This document shows positions 1 to 8,321 of a DNA stretch of 64,000 nucleotides, one piece after another; the stretch's first letter is position 1, and each line of letters opens with the position of its first letter. This DNA is from Cognatishimia activa. GTDB taxonomy: Bacteria > Pseudomonadota > Alphaproteobacteria > Rhodobacterales > Rhodobacteraceae. The notes beneath the pieces are model-generated. The model worked only from the letters and a program-made list of their open reading frames with translations, was not told the origin of the DNA and ran no database searches. The translations under genes and the position numbers were made by a program. The DNA lies in the NCBI RefSeq assembly GCF_017798205.1, contig NZ_CP060010.1, forward strand, positions 1,984,001 through 2,048,000. The letters are read 5' to 3'.

Positions 1-5
1 CCATT

Positions 6-1736
6 ATGGCGAAGGACATGACAAAAGAGACAGTCACCGCGGGTGGCGCGATCTTCGGCAAGATGAAGGCCTTGGGGATTGAGTATGTCTTTACCAACTC
101 CGGCACCGACTTCCCGCCGATCATCGAGGGTCTGATCGAAGCCAACCAGAAAGGCATCGATCTGCCGACCCCGATCACTGTCCCGCATGAGATGGTGGCC
201 GTCGGTATGGCGCATGGCTACTACCAGATCTCTGGCAAGATCCAGGCCGTGATGCTGCACACCAATGTGGGTCTGTCCAATGGTGCAACCGGCGTGATCA
301 ACGCCAATTGCGATCACATCCCGATGCTGTTGATGTCTGGCCGGACGCCCGTGATGGAGAAAGACCGCTTTGGCGCGCGCACCGTGCCAATCGGCTGGGG
401 TCAGGAAATGTATGACCAGACCGCCCTCGTGCGGGAAGTCGCGAAGTGGGAATATGAACTGAAGTTCCCAGAGCAGATCTCTGACCTCTTTGACCGCGGC
501 TGGGCGATCTCGAATTCGACGCCCAAAGGCCCAATCTACATGAGCCTCCCGCGTGAGGTGCTGTGTGAGCAGACGCCGCCGGAAGGGCTGGATCAGCCAT
601 CCATCATGGCCCCTGTGATCGCAGCACCGGATCGCGCGTCCTTGGCGCGAGCGGCTGAGTTGCTGGCAGGCGCAAAAAATCCGCTGATCATCAGTCAGCG
701 CGGCGCTGGCACCCAAGAAGGGTTTGACGCCCTCAGCGACTTTGTCACCGACTGGGCGCTGCCGTTGAACCACTATTGGGCGAACCAGATCTCTATTCCA
801 CTGGATCACCCGATGCAGACCGGCTGGGCGCCTGAAGCGCTTTTGGCTGAGGCAGATGTGGTGCTGGTGATCAACAGCCTCGCACCTTGGTTCCCTGACA
901 AAGTCACCCTGCGCGATGATGTCAAAGTGATCCAAATGGGACCGGATCCTTTGTTCACACGTACGCCTGTGCGCAACTTCAAGGCGGACGTTACCGTCGT
1001 AGGTGAAACCGCCGATACGATCTTTGCATTGGCCGAGGCTATGAAAGACCTGCCGCGCGACGAAGCTGCCTTGGATGCGCGCCGCGAAAAGATCACCGCG
1101 ATCAGCAAAGCGCGTCAGGACAGAGTCTTAGAAGAGGCACGCAACGGCGAGCGGGGCCCGATGACCAAAGAATGGGTCAGTCTGTGTCTGGGTCAGGCCA
1201 TCCGCGCCTCTGGCAAAAAGGCGAGTGTGTATCACGAGCTCGGCTGCCCGCTGGAGCCTCTGAACCTGAACCAACACCAAGGCTATTTCCAGGAGCCGCA
1301 TTCCGGGGGGCTGGGCTGGGGTGTACCGGCCGCAATTGGTGCGCAGCTGGCGGATCGGGACCGTCTGGTTTTTGCCACCGTAGGTGACGGCAGCTACATG
1401 TTCGCCAATCCGACAGTGTGCCACCAAGTGCTCGAAGCGCTTGAGCTGCCCTTGATTATTCTGGTGCTGAACAATGAAGAATGGGGTGCCGTGCGTCACT
1501 CTGTTCAGGGGCTCTATAAAGGCGGGCTCGCTGCGAAATCCAACGAGGTTCCGCTGACGTCGCTGAAGCCAAGCCCAGACTTTACCCAAACCGCAAGCGC
1601 CAGCCGCGCTTACACCGAAACAGTCACCACCGGCTCTGAGTTGCCGGCGGCTCTGGACAGGGCCATCAAAGTCGCCACCGAGGAAAAGCGACAGGTCCTG
1701 TTCAACATCGCAATCGAACCCACTGCGGTTCACTAG
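6..1736 (+). CDS. ThDP-dependent enzyme of the acetolactate synthase / benzoylformate decarboxylase superfamily
   Basis: A 576-residue thiamine diphosphate enzyme with the usual three-domain plan. The N-terminal Pyr domain carries the cofactor-activating glutamate in PHEMVAVGMAHGY (about residue 62). The C-terminal PP domain has the Mg/ThDP motif GDGSYMFANPT, closing with LNNEEWG (about residues 460-495). Family members decarboxylate 2-oxo acids or join them to an acceptor; the substrate cannot be read from the sequence. It ends nine bases before the first TRAP-transporter frame, on the same strand, so the transporter may import its substrate or a precursor. Only five bases lie upstream in the window, so the start and its ribosome site cannot be checked. 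Confidence 0.85.
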   Translation: MAKDMTKETVTAGGAIFGKMKALGIEYVFTNSGTDFPPIIEGLIEANQKGIDLPTPITVPHEMVAVGMAHGYYQISGKIQAVMLHTNVGLSNGATGVINANCDHIPMLLMSGRTPVMEKDRFGARTVPIGWGQEMYDQTALVREVAKWEYELKFPEQISDLFDRGWAISNSTPKGPIYMSLPREVLCEQTPPEGLDQPSIMAPVIAAPDRASLARAAELLAGAKNPLIISQRGAGTQEGFDALSDFVTDWALPLNHYWANQISIPLDHPMQTGWAPEALLAEADVVLVINSLAPWFPDKVTLRDDVKVIQMGPDPLFTRTPVRNFKADVTVVGETADTIFALAEAMKDLPRDEAALDARREKITAISKARQDRVLEEARNGERGPMTKEWVSLCLGQAIRASGKKASVYHELGCPLEPLNLNQHQGYFQEPHSGGLGWGVPAAIGAQLADRDRLVFATVGDGSYMFANPTVCHQVLEALELPLIILVLNNEEWGAVRHSVQGLYKGGLAAKSNEVPLTSLKPSPDFTQTASASRAYTETVTTGSELPAALDRAIKVATEEKRQVLFNIAIEPTAVH

Positions 1737-1765
1737 CTTAGACTTTGAGTGGAGGAGTTAATCCA

Positions 1766-2755
1766 ATGTCTATTTTCACGAAAACCCTCGCAGGTGCAGC
1801 AGCCCTTGCGACCTTTGCAGTCACTGCTCAAGCCGATGAGCTGAAGCTGGCGCATTTCTCGTCGCCAAAATACCATCTGCACAATGAAATGTTCCTGCCT
1901 CTTGCGGACAAAATTGCTGCGGCAACAAACGGCGAGACCACTATCCGCGTCTATCCTGGCGGTGAATTGGGTGCAGGCCCGGTCAAGCAATACGACCGCG
2001 TGATCGACGGCGTTGCGGACATTGTATATGGCCTCCCAGGCTACACGGCGTCTCAGTTCAAACAGTCTCTGATGGTTGAACTTCCAGGTATGGTCGTGGG
2101 CTACGACACGCCGCCCCAAGCGATCTGGGACAATATCGACATGCTCGACAAAGAATTCCGTCGCACAAAGTTGCTGGGTCTTTGGAACGCGCAAGAAGCC
2201 GTTCTTTTGACTGCAGAAAAGCCAATCCGGGCCCTGTCTGATCTGGAAGGCCTGAAAATTCGGGTTCCGTCTAAAAATACGGGTCGTGTGATCGAGGCTT
2301 GGGGCGCGACACCAGTGTCTATGCCGATCACTCAGGTTTATACCTCTATGGAAACCGGTGTTATCGACGGCGTTCTTGTAGACCCTTCCGTTCTGCACAG
2401 CTTCAAGCTGGGTGAAGTGACCAAATATGTCACCAAGGGCATGAATGCGACCAACTCTCTGTTCATGCTGGTTATGAACCGTGACAGCTGGAACGATCTG
2501 GATGCGGAAACGCAGGCGAAACTGGATGGTATGACAGGCGCTGAAATGTCCGAAGGTGGCCGCGTGACCATGGACAACGCGGCAACCAAAGCCTTGACCG
2601 ATTGGGCTGCCGAAGGTGGTGAAGTGATCGAACTGTCCGCCGAAGCCGCTGCCGAATTCAACGCAGCCTCTGACGTTCTGGCAGGTGAAGTTACTGCTGA
2701 ACTCGAAGGTGACGGCGTGAATGCGGTCGCTTGGTCCGCAGCTCTGAAGAAGTAA
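1766..2755 (+). CDS. TRAP transporter periplasmic substrate-binding protein (DctP family)
   Basis: A 329-residue secreted solute receptor of a tripartite ATP-independent periplasmic transporter. The chosen ATG follows a GGAGG ribosome site (about 1751-1755) and opens a clean signal peptide (MSIFTKTLAGAAALATFAV, cut after AQA). The mature protein starts ELKLAHFSSPKYHLHNEMF and holds the family signature with arginine near IRVPSKNTGRVIEAWGATP, the usual carboxylate-binding arginine region. DctP receptors mostly bind organic acids. Its two membrane partners follow at once. An in-frame ATG at 1745 exists but would add residues before the signal peptide. Confidence 0.92.
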   Translation: MSIFTKTLAGAAALATFAVTAQADELKLAHFSSPKYHLHNEMFLPLADKIAAATNGETTIRVYPGGELGAGPVKQYDRVIDGVADIVYGLPGYTASQFKQSLMVELPGMVVGYDTPPQAIWDNIDMLDKEFRRTKLLGLWNAQEAVLLTAEKPIRALSDLEGLKIRVPSKNTGRVIEAWGATPVSMPITQVYTSMETGVIDGVLVDPSVLHSFKLGEVTKYVTKGMNATNSLFMLVMNRDSWNDLDAETQAKLDGMTGAEMSEGGRVTMDNAATKALTDWAAEGGEVIELSAEAAAEFNAASDVLAGEVTAELEGDGVNAVAWSAALKK

Positions 2756-2760
2756 GAGAT

Positions 2761-3273
2761 ATGTCGGCTTCCGAACAACTCGGCGCTCAAGGGGGAACCC
2801 TTGAGCGTGTTTTCCGCTTCGCGGCCCTGCTTGGCGGTATCGTGCTCTTTGCGATCATGATCCTTGTCTCGGTGGCCGTCTTCTTTCGCTATGTTCTCAA
2901 CCAGCCGATCCTGGGTAACCAAGAGCTGGTCGAGATCGGAATGGCCGTCGTTGTGATGCTGGCGATGCCCTACACCTCGCTCAAGGGCCAACACATTCGC
3001 GTGGACATCTTTGACGATATGCTCGGCGATGTGGGCCGTTTCTTTTGTGATCTCGTGTCGCGCAGTATTGGCGTTTTTGTTCTGTATCTGTTGGTGCAAA
3101 AAGCCTGGGACAAAGCTTTGGACGCCTATGAGTACGAAGACGTCACCAATATGATCGAGATCCCGGTCTGGATTGCCTATGGCGCGATCACGGCAGGCAT
3201 GGGCCTTTTTGCCTGTGTCTTGGTCCTTAAGATCATTTCCCAAATTCGCCATGGAGTGCGTGGATATGAGTGA
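2761..3273 (+). CDS. TRAP transporter small permease (DctQ family)
   Basis: A 170-residue membrane protein with four predicted helices, the size and pattern of TRAP small (Q) subunits. The segment FFRYVLNQPILGNQELVEIG is the typical helix-1/2 signature (Y-V-L-N-x-P-x-x-G-x-x-E). It starts five bases after the binding-protein stop and overlaps the next gene by eight bases, so the three are translated together. A longer frame from 2731 overlaps dctP and is less likely. Confidence 0.88.
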   Translation: MSASEQLGAQGGTLERVFRFAALLGGIVLFAIMILVSVAVFFRYVLNQPILGNQELVEIGMAVVVMLAMPYTSLKGQHIRVDIFDDMLGDVGRFFCDLVSRSIGVFVLYLLVQKAWDKALDAYEYEDVTNMIEIPVWIAYGAITAGMGLFACVLVLKIISQIRHGVRGYE

Positions 3274-4567
3274 GACTTTAATCGGCGTCCTCGGCATCGC
3301 AGCGCTATTTGTCGGGCTGCTGATCCGCCTTCCGGTCGGCATGGCACTTTTGGCCATCGGAATGGGAGGGATTTGGGTCATGGACGGCTCGCGTGCCGCG
3401 ATCGCGACCATGTCGTCAGAGACCTATTCTTCGGTCACTTCTTATGGCCTGTCGGTCATTCCATTGTTTGTTTTGATGGGCAATGTGGCTGGGGCTGCGG
3501 GCTATTCGCAGCGCCTTTATGAGGCCGCACACGCTTGGGTCGGACGCTTCCGCGGCGGGCTCGCGTCCTCGACCGTCATGGGCTGTGCAGCCTTTGCGGC
3601 GGTCAGCGGGTCGTCCGTTGCGACGGCTGTGACCATCGGCAAGGTGGCTCTGCCAGAAATGAAGCGGTTCAATTATTCTGACGGTCTGGCAACTGGCTCT
3701 GTGGCCGCGGGTGGTACGTTGGGGATCCTGATCCCGCCGTCTACGGGCTTTGTGCTTTATGCAATCCTGACGGAAGAAAGCATCGGCAAGCTGTTCATTG
3801 CGGGCATTGTCCCGGGTCTACTGTTGTCGGCGCTTTTTGTTCTGGTGATCATCGGCATCACGCTCTTTAAGCCAGAGGAAGGCCCCGCTGGTCCGATCAC
3901 CTCCATGGCGGAAAAACTTGGTGCCTCGGTGAGCGCGCTGCCTTTGATCTCGGTGATCCTGGTGTCCATTGGCGGTATCTATCTTGGTGTCTTTACACCA
4001 GTAGAAGCTGCAGGCGTGGGGGCCTTCATGGTGACTGTGCTGGCCTTGGTCACGGGCAAGCTGAAATTCGGGCACTTCCCCGACATTCTGATCGAGACCG
4101 TGACGATGACGGCGATGCTCTATCTGATCATCATCGGGGCGCATGTCTTTGGCCCGTTCTTGGCGCTGACCCATATTCCTGAAACGCTGGCCAATGGGCT
4201 TGAGTCTTTGGGTCTGGGCAAATACGGCACGCTGCTGCTGATCCTGATCGCCTATATCATTCTGGGCATGTTCTTTGATGGCCTGGCGATGCTGGTTGTG
4301 ACGCTTCCGGTGGTCTTCCCGATCATCACTGGTCTGGGTTTTGACCCGATCTGGTTTGGCGTTATCGCGGTGATCGTGATCGAGATGGGTCTCATCACAC
4401 CGCCTGTTGGCATCAACGTCTTTGTGGTGAAAGGCGTCGCCGCAGACGTTCCGATGTCGACAATCTTCCGCGGGGTTTTCCCGTTCTGGTTGGCAATGGC
4501 TGCTTGCTTGCTGCTGTTGGTGCTCTTCCCTCAGATTGCTCTCTTCCTTCCCGAGCAAATGAAATAG
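3266..4567 (+). CDS. TRAP transporter large permease (DctM family)
   Basis: A 433-residue, very hydrophobic protein with about twelve helices. It is the channel-forming subunit that uses an ion gradient to move the solute delivered by DctP. Family landmarks include VIPLFVLMGNVAGAAGYS, SGSSVATAVTIGKVALPEM and the mirrored C-terminal half ending MGLITPPVGINVFVVKG. The start overlaps dctQ by eight bases. A strong terminator follows at 4598, so the ThDP enzyme and the transporter probably form one transcription unit. Confidence 0.92.
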   Translation: MSETLIGVLGIAALFVGLLIRLPVGMALLAIGMGGIWVMDGSRAAIATMSSETYSSVTSYGLSVIPLFVLMGNVAGAAGYSQRLYEAAHAWVGRFRGGLASSTVMGCAAFAAVSGSSVATAVTIGKVALPEMKRFNYSDGLATGSVAAGGTLGILIPPSTGFVLYAILTEESIGKLFIAGIVPGLLLSALFVLVIIGITLFKPEEGPAGPITSMAEKLGASVSALPLISVILVSIGGIYLGVFTPVEAAGVGAFMVTVLALVTGKLKFGHFPDILIETVTMTAMLYLIIIGAHVFGPFLALTHIPETLANGLESLGLGKYGTLLLILIAYIILGMFFDGLAMLVVTLPVVFPIITGLGFDPIWFGVIAVIVIEMGLITPPVGINVFVVKGVAADVPMSTIFRGVFPFWLAMAACLLLLVLFPQIALFLPEQMK

Positions 4568-4597
4568 ACCCAACGGCATTGTGTCGTCGCCAACGTT

Positions 4598-4630
4598 AAA
4601 GGGCCGCTCTGCAAAGAGCGGCCCTTTTTG
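4598..4630 (+). terminator. Rho-independent terminator after the TRAP operon
   Basis: A 13-bp perfect stem (arms 4598-4610 and 4615-4627, core GGGCCGCTCT / AGAGCGGCCC) with a GCAA tetraloop and a T run. It lies between the convergent ends of dctM and the nsrR-like gene, and its A/T-flanked arms could serve both strands. Confidence 0.9.
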
Positions 4631-4639
4631 CGTCTGGAT

Positions 4640-5107
4640 TTATGAACTCGAGACTGGCCTAAGAGGTTCGTCGTTCAGGAAGTTCAGAAGGTTCGCCATT
4701 CCTGGCGACAGGGTGATGACATCCGCGACGGTTGTTGGATCCAACGTCTGAAAAAACGCTTCTTGCGCGTTTTGGAGCGCCACGGACAGCCCACAAGACG
4801 GAGACAAGCGGCACGTGCCCCCATCCGCACCAAGACATTCCACCATGGGCTTGTCTTCTTCGAGCTTGCGCAACAGGGCCCCAAGGCTGATCTGGGAGGG
4901 CTCTTTGGACAGGCGCAAACCGCCGCCACGCCCGCGCAAGGATTCGGCATAGCCCTCGGACACCAACCAGCCGGTGACCTTAGCCATGTGATTGTATTTG
5001 GCGTCATGGATCTCGGCGATCTGACGTGTGGACATCAATCGATCCGGGGACGCGGCGAGGTGAACGATCACCCGAAGCGCGTAATCTGAGAACTTTGAAA
5101 GCTGCAT
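4640..5107 (-). CDS. nsrR: Rrf2-family Fe-S repressor, NsrR-like nitric oxide sensor
   Basis: A 155-residue Rrf2 regulator: N-terminal winged helix (STRQIAEIHDAKYNHMAKVTGWL, then the wing GRGGGLRLS) followed by three cysteines at about residues 91, 99 and 105 (ECLGADGGTCRLSPSCGL). That spacing and Asp8 (FSDYALR) match the [4Fe-4S] ligands described for NsrR, whose cluster is destroyed by NO. It is divergent from a gene set for NO/nitrite handling, which supports an NO-responsive repressor. IscR-type regulators have a different cysteine spacing. Seen: ligands and context. Inferred: regulation of the divergent operon and of the 9.6 kb promoter. Confidence 0.82.
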   Translation of the reverse strand: MQLSKFSDYALRVIVHLAASPDRLMSTRQIAEIHDAKYNHMAKVTGWLVSEGYAESLRGRGGGLRLSKEPSQISLGALLRKLEEDKPMVECLGADGGTCRLSPSCGLSVALQNAQEAFFQTLDPTTVADVITLSPGMANLLNFLNDEPLRPVSSS

Positions 5108-5155
5108 GTGCCAAACCTAGGTCAAATTAACCCGCATTCCAAGTGCAAATTTAAA

Positions 5156-5183
5156 TTGACATTAAAAATACCAATTATATGAA
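5156..5183 (+). promoter_or_regulatory. Putative promoter of the NO-reductase-like operon with a candidate NsrR site
   Basis: A perfect -35 hexamer TTGACA (5156-5161) is followed after 16 bases by TATGAA (5178-5183). The spacer holds AAATACCAATTAT, nearly repeated at 9578-9589 (AAATACTAATTAT), again followed by GAAG. The surrounding 95 bp between the divergent nsrR-like gene and the CuA subunit is very A/T-rich. The shared block suggests one regulator, most simply the NsrR-like protein. Confidence 0.5.
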
Positions 5184-5216
5184 GTAGTCCTGCTCACACT
5201 TATGAAAGAGGGGGCC

Positions 5217-5723
5217 ATGCAAGCCACTATTTTACTAATCACGCTGCTGGTGATGATGGGGACTTTAGCCATTATTTTGCGTGCTGTTCTCGCCGTCGAT
5301 GGGCCAGCGCCATCGCCAAATGTTAACTCAACTCGCGTCAAATTCCTTTGGGGTATGGTCATTGTGGGGGTGGTTATTTCCATCTCTTCCTTACGTGAAT
5401 GGCCACATACTGCGCCGGGCACAGACGCGATGGTCGTCAATATCACTTCGGGCCAATGGTGGTGGGACACCGACACCACTGAAATCCCACTGGGCCAACA
5501 GGTCGAGTTCCGCGTCACATCCGAGGACGTGAACCACGGCCTTGGCATCTACAACGACGAAATGCGCCTATTGGTGCAGGTTCAAGCGATGCCGAACTAC
5601 ACCAACTCGATTGTCTATACGTTCGATGAGCCGGGCACCTATCAGATCCTTTGCATGGAGTTCTGCGGTATCGCGCACCACGACATGACCTATGAATTCG
5701 AAGTACTGGAGGCCAGCTCATGA
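5217..5723 (+). CDS. CuA-containing subunit II of a haem-copper family enzyme (candidate NO reductase electron-entry subunit)
   Basis: A membrane-anchored cupredoxin with two N-terminal helices and a periplasmic domain. All CuA ligands are present: histidine in VNHGLGI, and the C-terminal motif CMEFCGIAHHDM giving Cys, Glu backbone, Cys, His and Met in standard spacing. GQWWWD matches the aromatic patch used for electron entry from cytochrome c. At about 168 residues it is short, as in B-type oxidases and the CuA-containing NO reductases. ATG 5217 follows AGAGGGGG closely; ATG 5202 (five residues longer) has no ribosome site. The stop overlaps the catalytic subunit by ATGA. Confidence 0.85.
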   Translation: MQATILLITLLVMMGTLAIILRAVLAVDGPAPSPNVNSTRVKFLWGMVIVGVVISISSLREWPHTAPGTDAMVVNITSGQWWWDTDTTEIPLGQQVEFRVTSEDVNHGLGIYNDEMRLLVQVQAMPNYTNSIVYTFDEPGTYQILCMEFCGIAHHDMTYEFEVLEASS

Positions 5724-7165
5724 GCGATGCAGTGATGGAATCTGTAGCACATCCGGAAAGCGAAGGGATCATCAAGCTGACCATGCTTTTGGGCGGTGTT
5801 GTGTTCCTTTTGATGATGATTTTTGGCCTGATCATGCGCGCGGCGCAGGGCGATCTGATCTATCTGGATCCGACGATCTTTTACCAACTCCTGACGGCCC
5901 ATGGGGCTGGTATGGTCGGATCGGCGGCCCTCTCGGGCGCTGCGATCCTGTGGTATTTCACATCCCGCCACGTGCCCCTGCGCACTGGCATCTATATCGC
6001 CTTTCTGGGCCTGTTCCTTTTGGGCGTTGTACTGATCCTCGGGTCGATCTTTATCGGCGGATATGGCGGCGCCTGGACCTTCCTTTACCCGCTGCCCGCC
6101 CTATCTGGCGGCGCATGGGAAGCAGGTGCGGCCGTGGCCTTTATCCTAGGCTATCTCTTTATCGGCGTGGGATTCCTGCTTTACTACCTTGAGCTCGGCA
6201 TCCAGATCATCACCCGCTACGGCGGCCTTTTGCGCGGCCTTGGCTGGACCTACCTCTTTGGCGGCTCGGATGAGGACGTGCCTCCTCCGACCGTCATCGC
6301 GGCATCGTCTGTTCTGGTGTTCAACACTATCGGGATCGTCTTTGGCGCGGCGGTGATTGCGGCGAGCATCATCAACCTCTTGTTCCCGGGCTTTGAGGTC
6401 GATCCGCTGATTGCAAAGAACGCAATCTATTTCTTTGGTCACGTCTTTATTAACGCCACCATCTATATGGCTGTCACAGCGGTTTACGAGCTGCTGCCCG
6501 ACTACACAGGCCGCAAATGGAAGACCACACGCCTGTTCGTTGGCGCATGGTTCGCGGTCGTTGTCTTTGTGCAGGCGGTTTATTTCCACCACACGCTGCA
6601 AGACGTGAATATGCCGGCCTGGACGATGGCTGTGGGTCAGATCATCTCTTATTCCTCCGGTGTGCCATTGATGGGCGTCACGGTCTTCTCGCTGGCGGTC
6701 TATATCAAAGGATCCGGCCTGAAATGGGACCTGCCGATCGCGCTCTTGGTGCTGGGCACCGTGGGCTGGGGCATCGGTGTTATTCCAGCGATCATCGACG
6801 GCATGGTGGCGGTCAATAAGATCCTCCACAACACCATGTGGGTGCCGGGCCACTTCCACACCTATCTGTTGCTGGGTGAGGTCGCGATGGCTTTTGGCTT
6901 TGCCGCTTGGCTGGTCAAAGACAAGACCAAAGAGGCGATGTCTGGTCTCGATAAGCTGTTGCTGCGCGCCTACATCGGCGGCGGCGCGGGCTTTGTGCTG
7001 ATGTTCCTGTGGTCTGGTGCCGCCTCGATCCCACGTCGCTGGGCCGTCCACTATGAGGACTGGCAGTTGCAAAGCCAGCTCGCGAGCCTCTTTGCGCTGG
7101 TCGTGGTTCTGGCAACCCTCGGGCTGGTGATCAGCTATGCCCGCGGCCTGTTGCGGCGCAACTGA
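5720..7165 (+). CDS. Haem-copper superfamily catalytic subunit, B-family-like, probable nitric oxide reductase
   Basis: A 481-residue subunit I with about twelve helices. Haem and metal ligands are visible: His61 (LLTAHGAGM) and His380 for low-spin haem, His378 for high-spin haem (WVPGHFHTYLL), and His241, His290 and His291 for the non-haem metal (FFGHVFINAT; VYFHHTLQD). HNTMWVPGHFH resembles ba3 (B-family) oxidases. The tyrosine that oxidases carry four residues after the helix-VI histidine is replaced by asparagine (H241-V-F-I-N245), so O2 reduction is unlikely. NO reductases of this superfamily lack that tyrosine. The NsrR-like gene, the haemoglobin and the nitrite channel nearby support NO reduction. 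An automatic label would be 'cytochrome c oxidase subunit I'. Confidence 0.8.
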   Translation: MSDAVMESVAHPESEGIIKLTMLLGGVVFLLMMIFGLIMRAAQGDLIYLDPTIFYQLLTAHGAGMVGSAALSGAAILWYFTSRHVPLRTGIYIAFLGLFLLGVVLILGSIFIGGYGGAWTFLYPLPALSGGAWEAGAAVAFILGYLFIGVGFLLYYLELGIQIITRYGGLLRGLGWTYLFGGSDEDVPPPTVIAASSVLVFNTIGIVFGAAVIAASIINLLFPGFEVDPLIAKNAIYFFGHVFINATIYMAVTAVYELLPDYTGRKWKTTRLFVGAWFAVVVFVQAVYFHHTLQDVNMPAWTMAVGQIISYSSGVPLMGVTVFSLAVYIKGSGLKWDLPIALLVLGTVGWGIGVIPAIIDGMVAVNKILHNTMWVPGHFHTYLLLGEVAMAFGFAAWLVKDKTKEAMSGLDKLLLRAYIGGGAGFVLMFLWSGAASIPRRWAVHYEDWQLQSQLASLFALVVVLATLGLVISYARGLLRRN

Positions 7166-7755
7166 TGCGGAGCGTCCTATATATTCTCGGTGCAGCCCTT
7201 CTGGGCTGCGCCTCGCTCTGGCAAGCGACCGATGGGTTGCGCGCTTTCACGGCCGAAGGCGCGCGGCGTGTGTCTGTTGCGCGAGACCCTCGCCCTGTGC
7301 CTGCGGTGCCCGTGCAAACCATGCAAGGCGACTGGGTCACCATCGCTGAAAACAGTCCGGCCCTTGTCGAATTTATCTACACCACCTGTCCGACACTCTG
7401 TCAGATCTCGGGCGGAGACTTTGCCGAACTGCGCGACCAACTGGTCGGCGCGGGTTTGGATATCCCGATGTATTCCCTGAGCTTCGATCCTGAAAATGAC
7501 GATCTTGAGGCTCTGTTAAACTACGCAGATCTGCATTCCGCGACCGGAGACCCCTGGACCGCAGCGCGTCCGCGCGAAGAGGACCTGAAGGGGTTGCTGC
7601 GGACCTTTGATGTCACCGTTATCCCTGACAATTGGGGTGGCTATGAGCACAATGTTGCGGTTCTTTATATCAACGCCGACGGCAAGTTTGCGGGCGCCTT
7701 TGACACCCGCGCCTTTGACCAAATCCAAGCCGCAGTCGAAAGCGGCGCGTCATGA
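7165..7755 (+). CDS. SCO1/SenC/PrrC-family copper chaperone
   Basis: A 196-residue thioredoxin-fold protein with an N-terminal signal anchor. The copper motif CPTLC (in EFIYTTCPTLCQISGGDF) and the distal histidine (GGYEHNVAVLYINADG) give the Cys-Cys-His site of SCO proteins. These deliver copper to CuA centres in the periplasm. Its start codon overlaps the stop of the catalytic subunit by one base, and the operon's subunit II has a CuA site, so that is the likely client. Confidence 0.88.
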   Translation: MRSVLYILGAALLGCASLWQATDGLRAFTAEGARRVSVARDPRPVPAVPVQTMQGDWVTIAENSPALVEFIYTTCPTLCQISGGDFAELRDQLVGAGLDIPMYSLSFDPENDDLEALLNYADLHSATGDPWTAARPREEDLKGLLRTFDVTVIPDNWGGYEHNVAVLYINADGKFAGAFDTRAFDQIQAAVESGAS

Positions 7756-8321
7756 TGCGCTGGGGGCTATCTGGGGCCGCCTTTGCCTTAGCCTGCGGCG
7801 CGCAGCTTTGGGTCGCGGCGGATCCAGTCATTCACATGCTGGTACAAATCCCTTTGCTTGCAATCTGCGGCTGGCTCTTGCCACTGGCACGATGGGAGCT
7901 GCCAAAAGAGACCGTCGGAGCCGTGCTGATCCTTGCGTTGGTTGTTGGCGCGATTTGGATGTTGCCCCGCTCGCTCGATGCAGCCCTGATCACATGGCAA
8001 GGCCACATCGCGAAATTCGCGACCATCCCGCTTTTGTTTGGGCTGCCCCTCGCACTGGTCTGGCGGCATCTTGGGCCGATCCTTAAGGGCTTCCTAAAGT
8101 GCCAATCGGTGTCGATGCTTCTGTTTTTGGGGTTCCTCTATACCCACGCGCCGGTGCGCCTCTGTAATTCCTATCTTGTCGACGATCAGGTTCGCCTCGG
8201 ACATGGCTTCGCGCTTGCTGCGCTCGCCCTTGTGATCCTTTGGCTCATCCCAGTCTTCGCAAGCCCGTCACACCGCGAAACGAAAGGTAAGTTTCATGAG
8301 TTTTCTCACATCCGTCACTAA
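7752..8321 (+). CDS. Unknown multi-pass membrane protein of the NO-reductase-like operon
   Basis: A 189-residue protein with about five or six hydrophobic helices and no family I recognise. Histidines lie at the helix edges (PVIHMLVQ; TWQGHIAKF; WRHLGP; LYTHAP; LGHGFAL), which could bind haem or metal, but no known motif is formed. It overlaps the SCO gene by ATGA and its own end overlaps the nitrite channel start by 26 bases, so it is translationally coupled on both sides. A role in assembling or feeding the reductase is an inference from position only. Confidence 0.65.
   Translation: MMRWGLSGAAFALACGAQLWVAADPVIHMLVQIPLLAICGWLLPLARWELPKETVGAVLILALVVGAIWMLPRSLDAALITWQGHIAKFATIPLLFGLPLALVWRHLGPILKGFLKCQSVSMLLFLGFLYTHAPVRLCNSYLVDDQVRLGHGFALAALALVILWLIPVFASPSHRETKGKFHEFSHIRH

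Noticed and set aside
5720-7165. Naming the gene cytochrome c oxidase subunit I
   Set aside because: The tyrosine needed for O2 reduction is replaced by Asn, and the gene context is NO chemistry.
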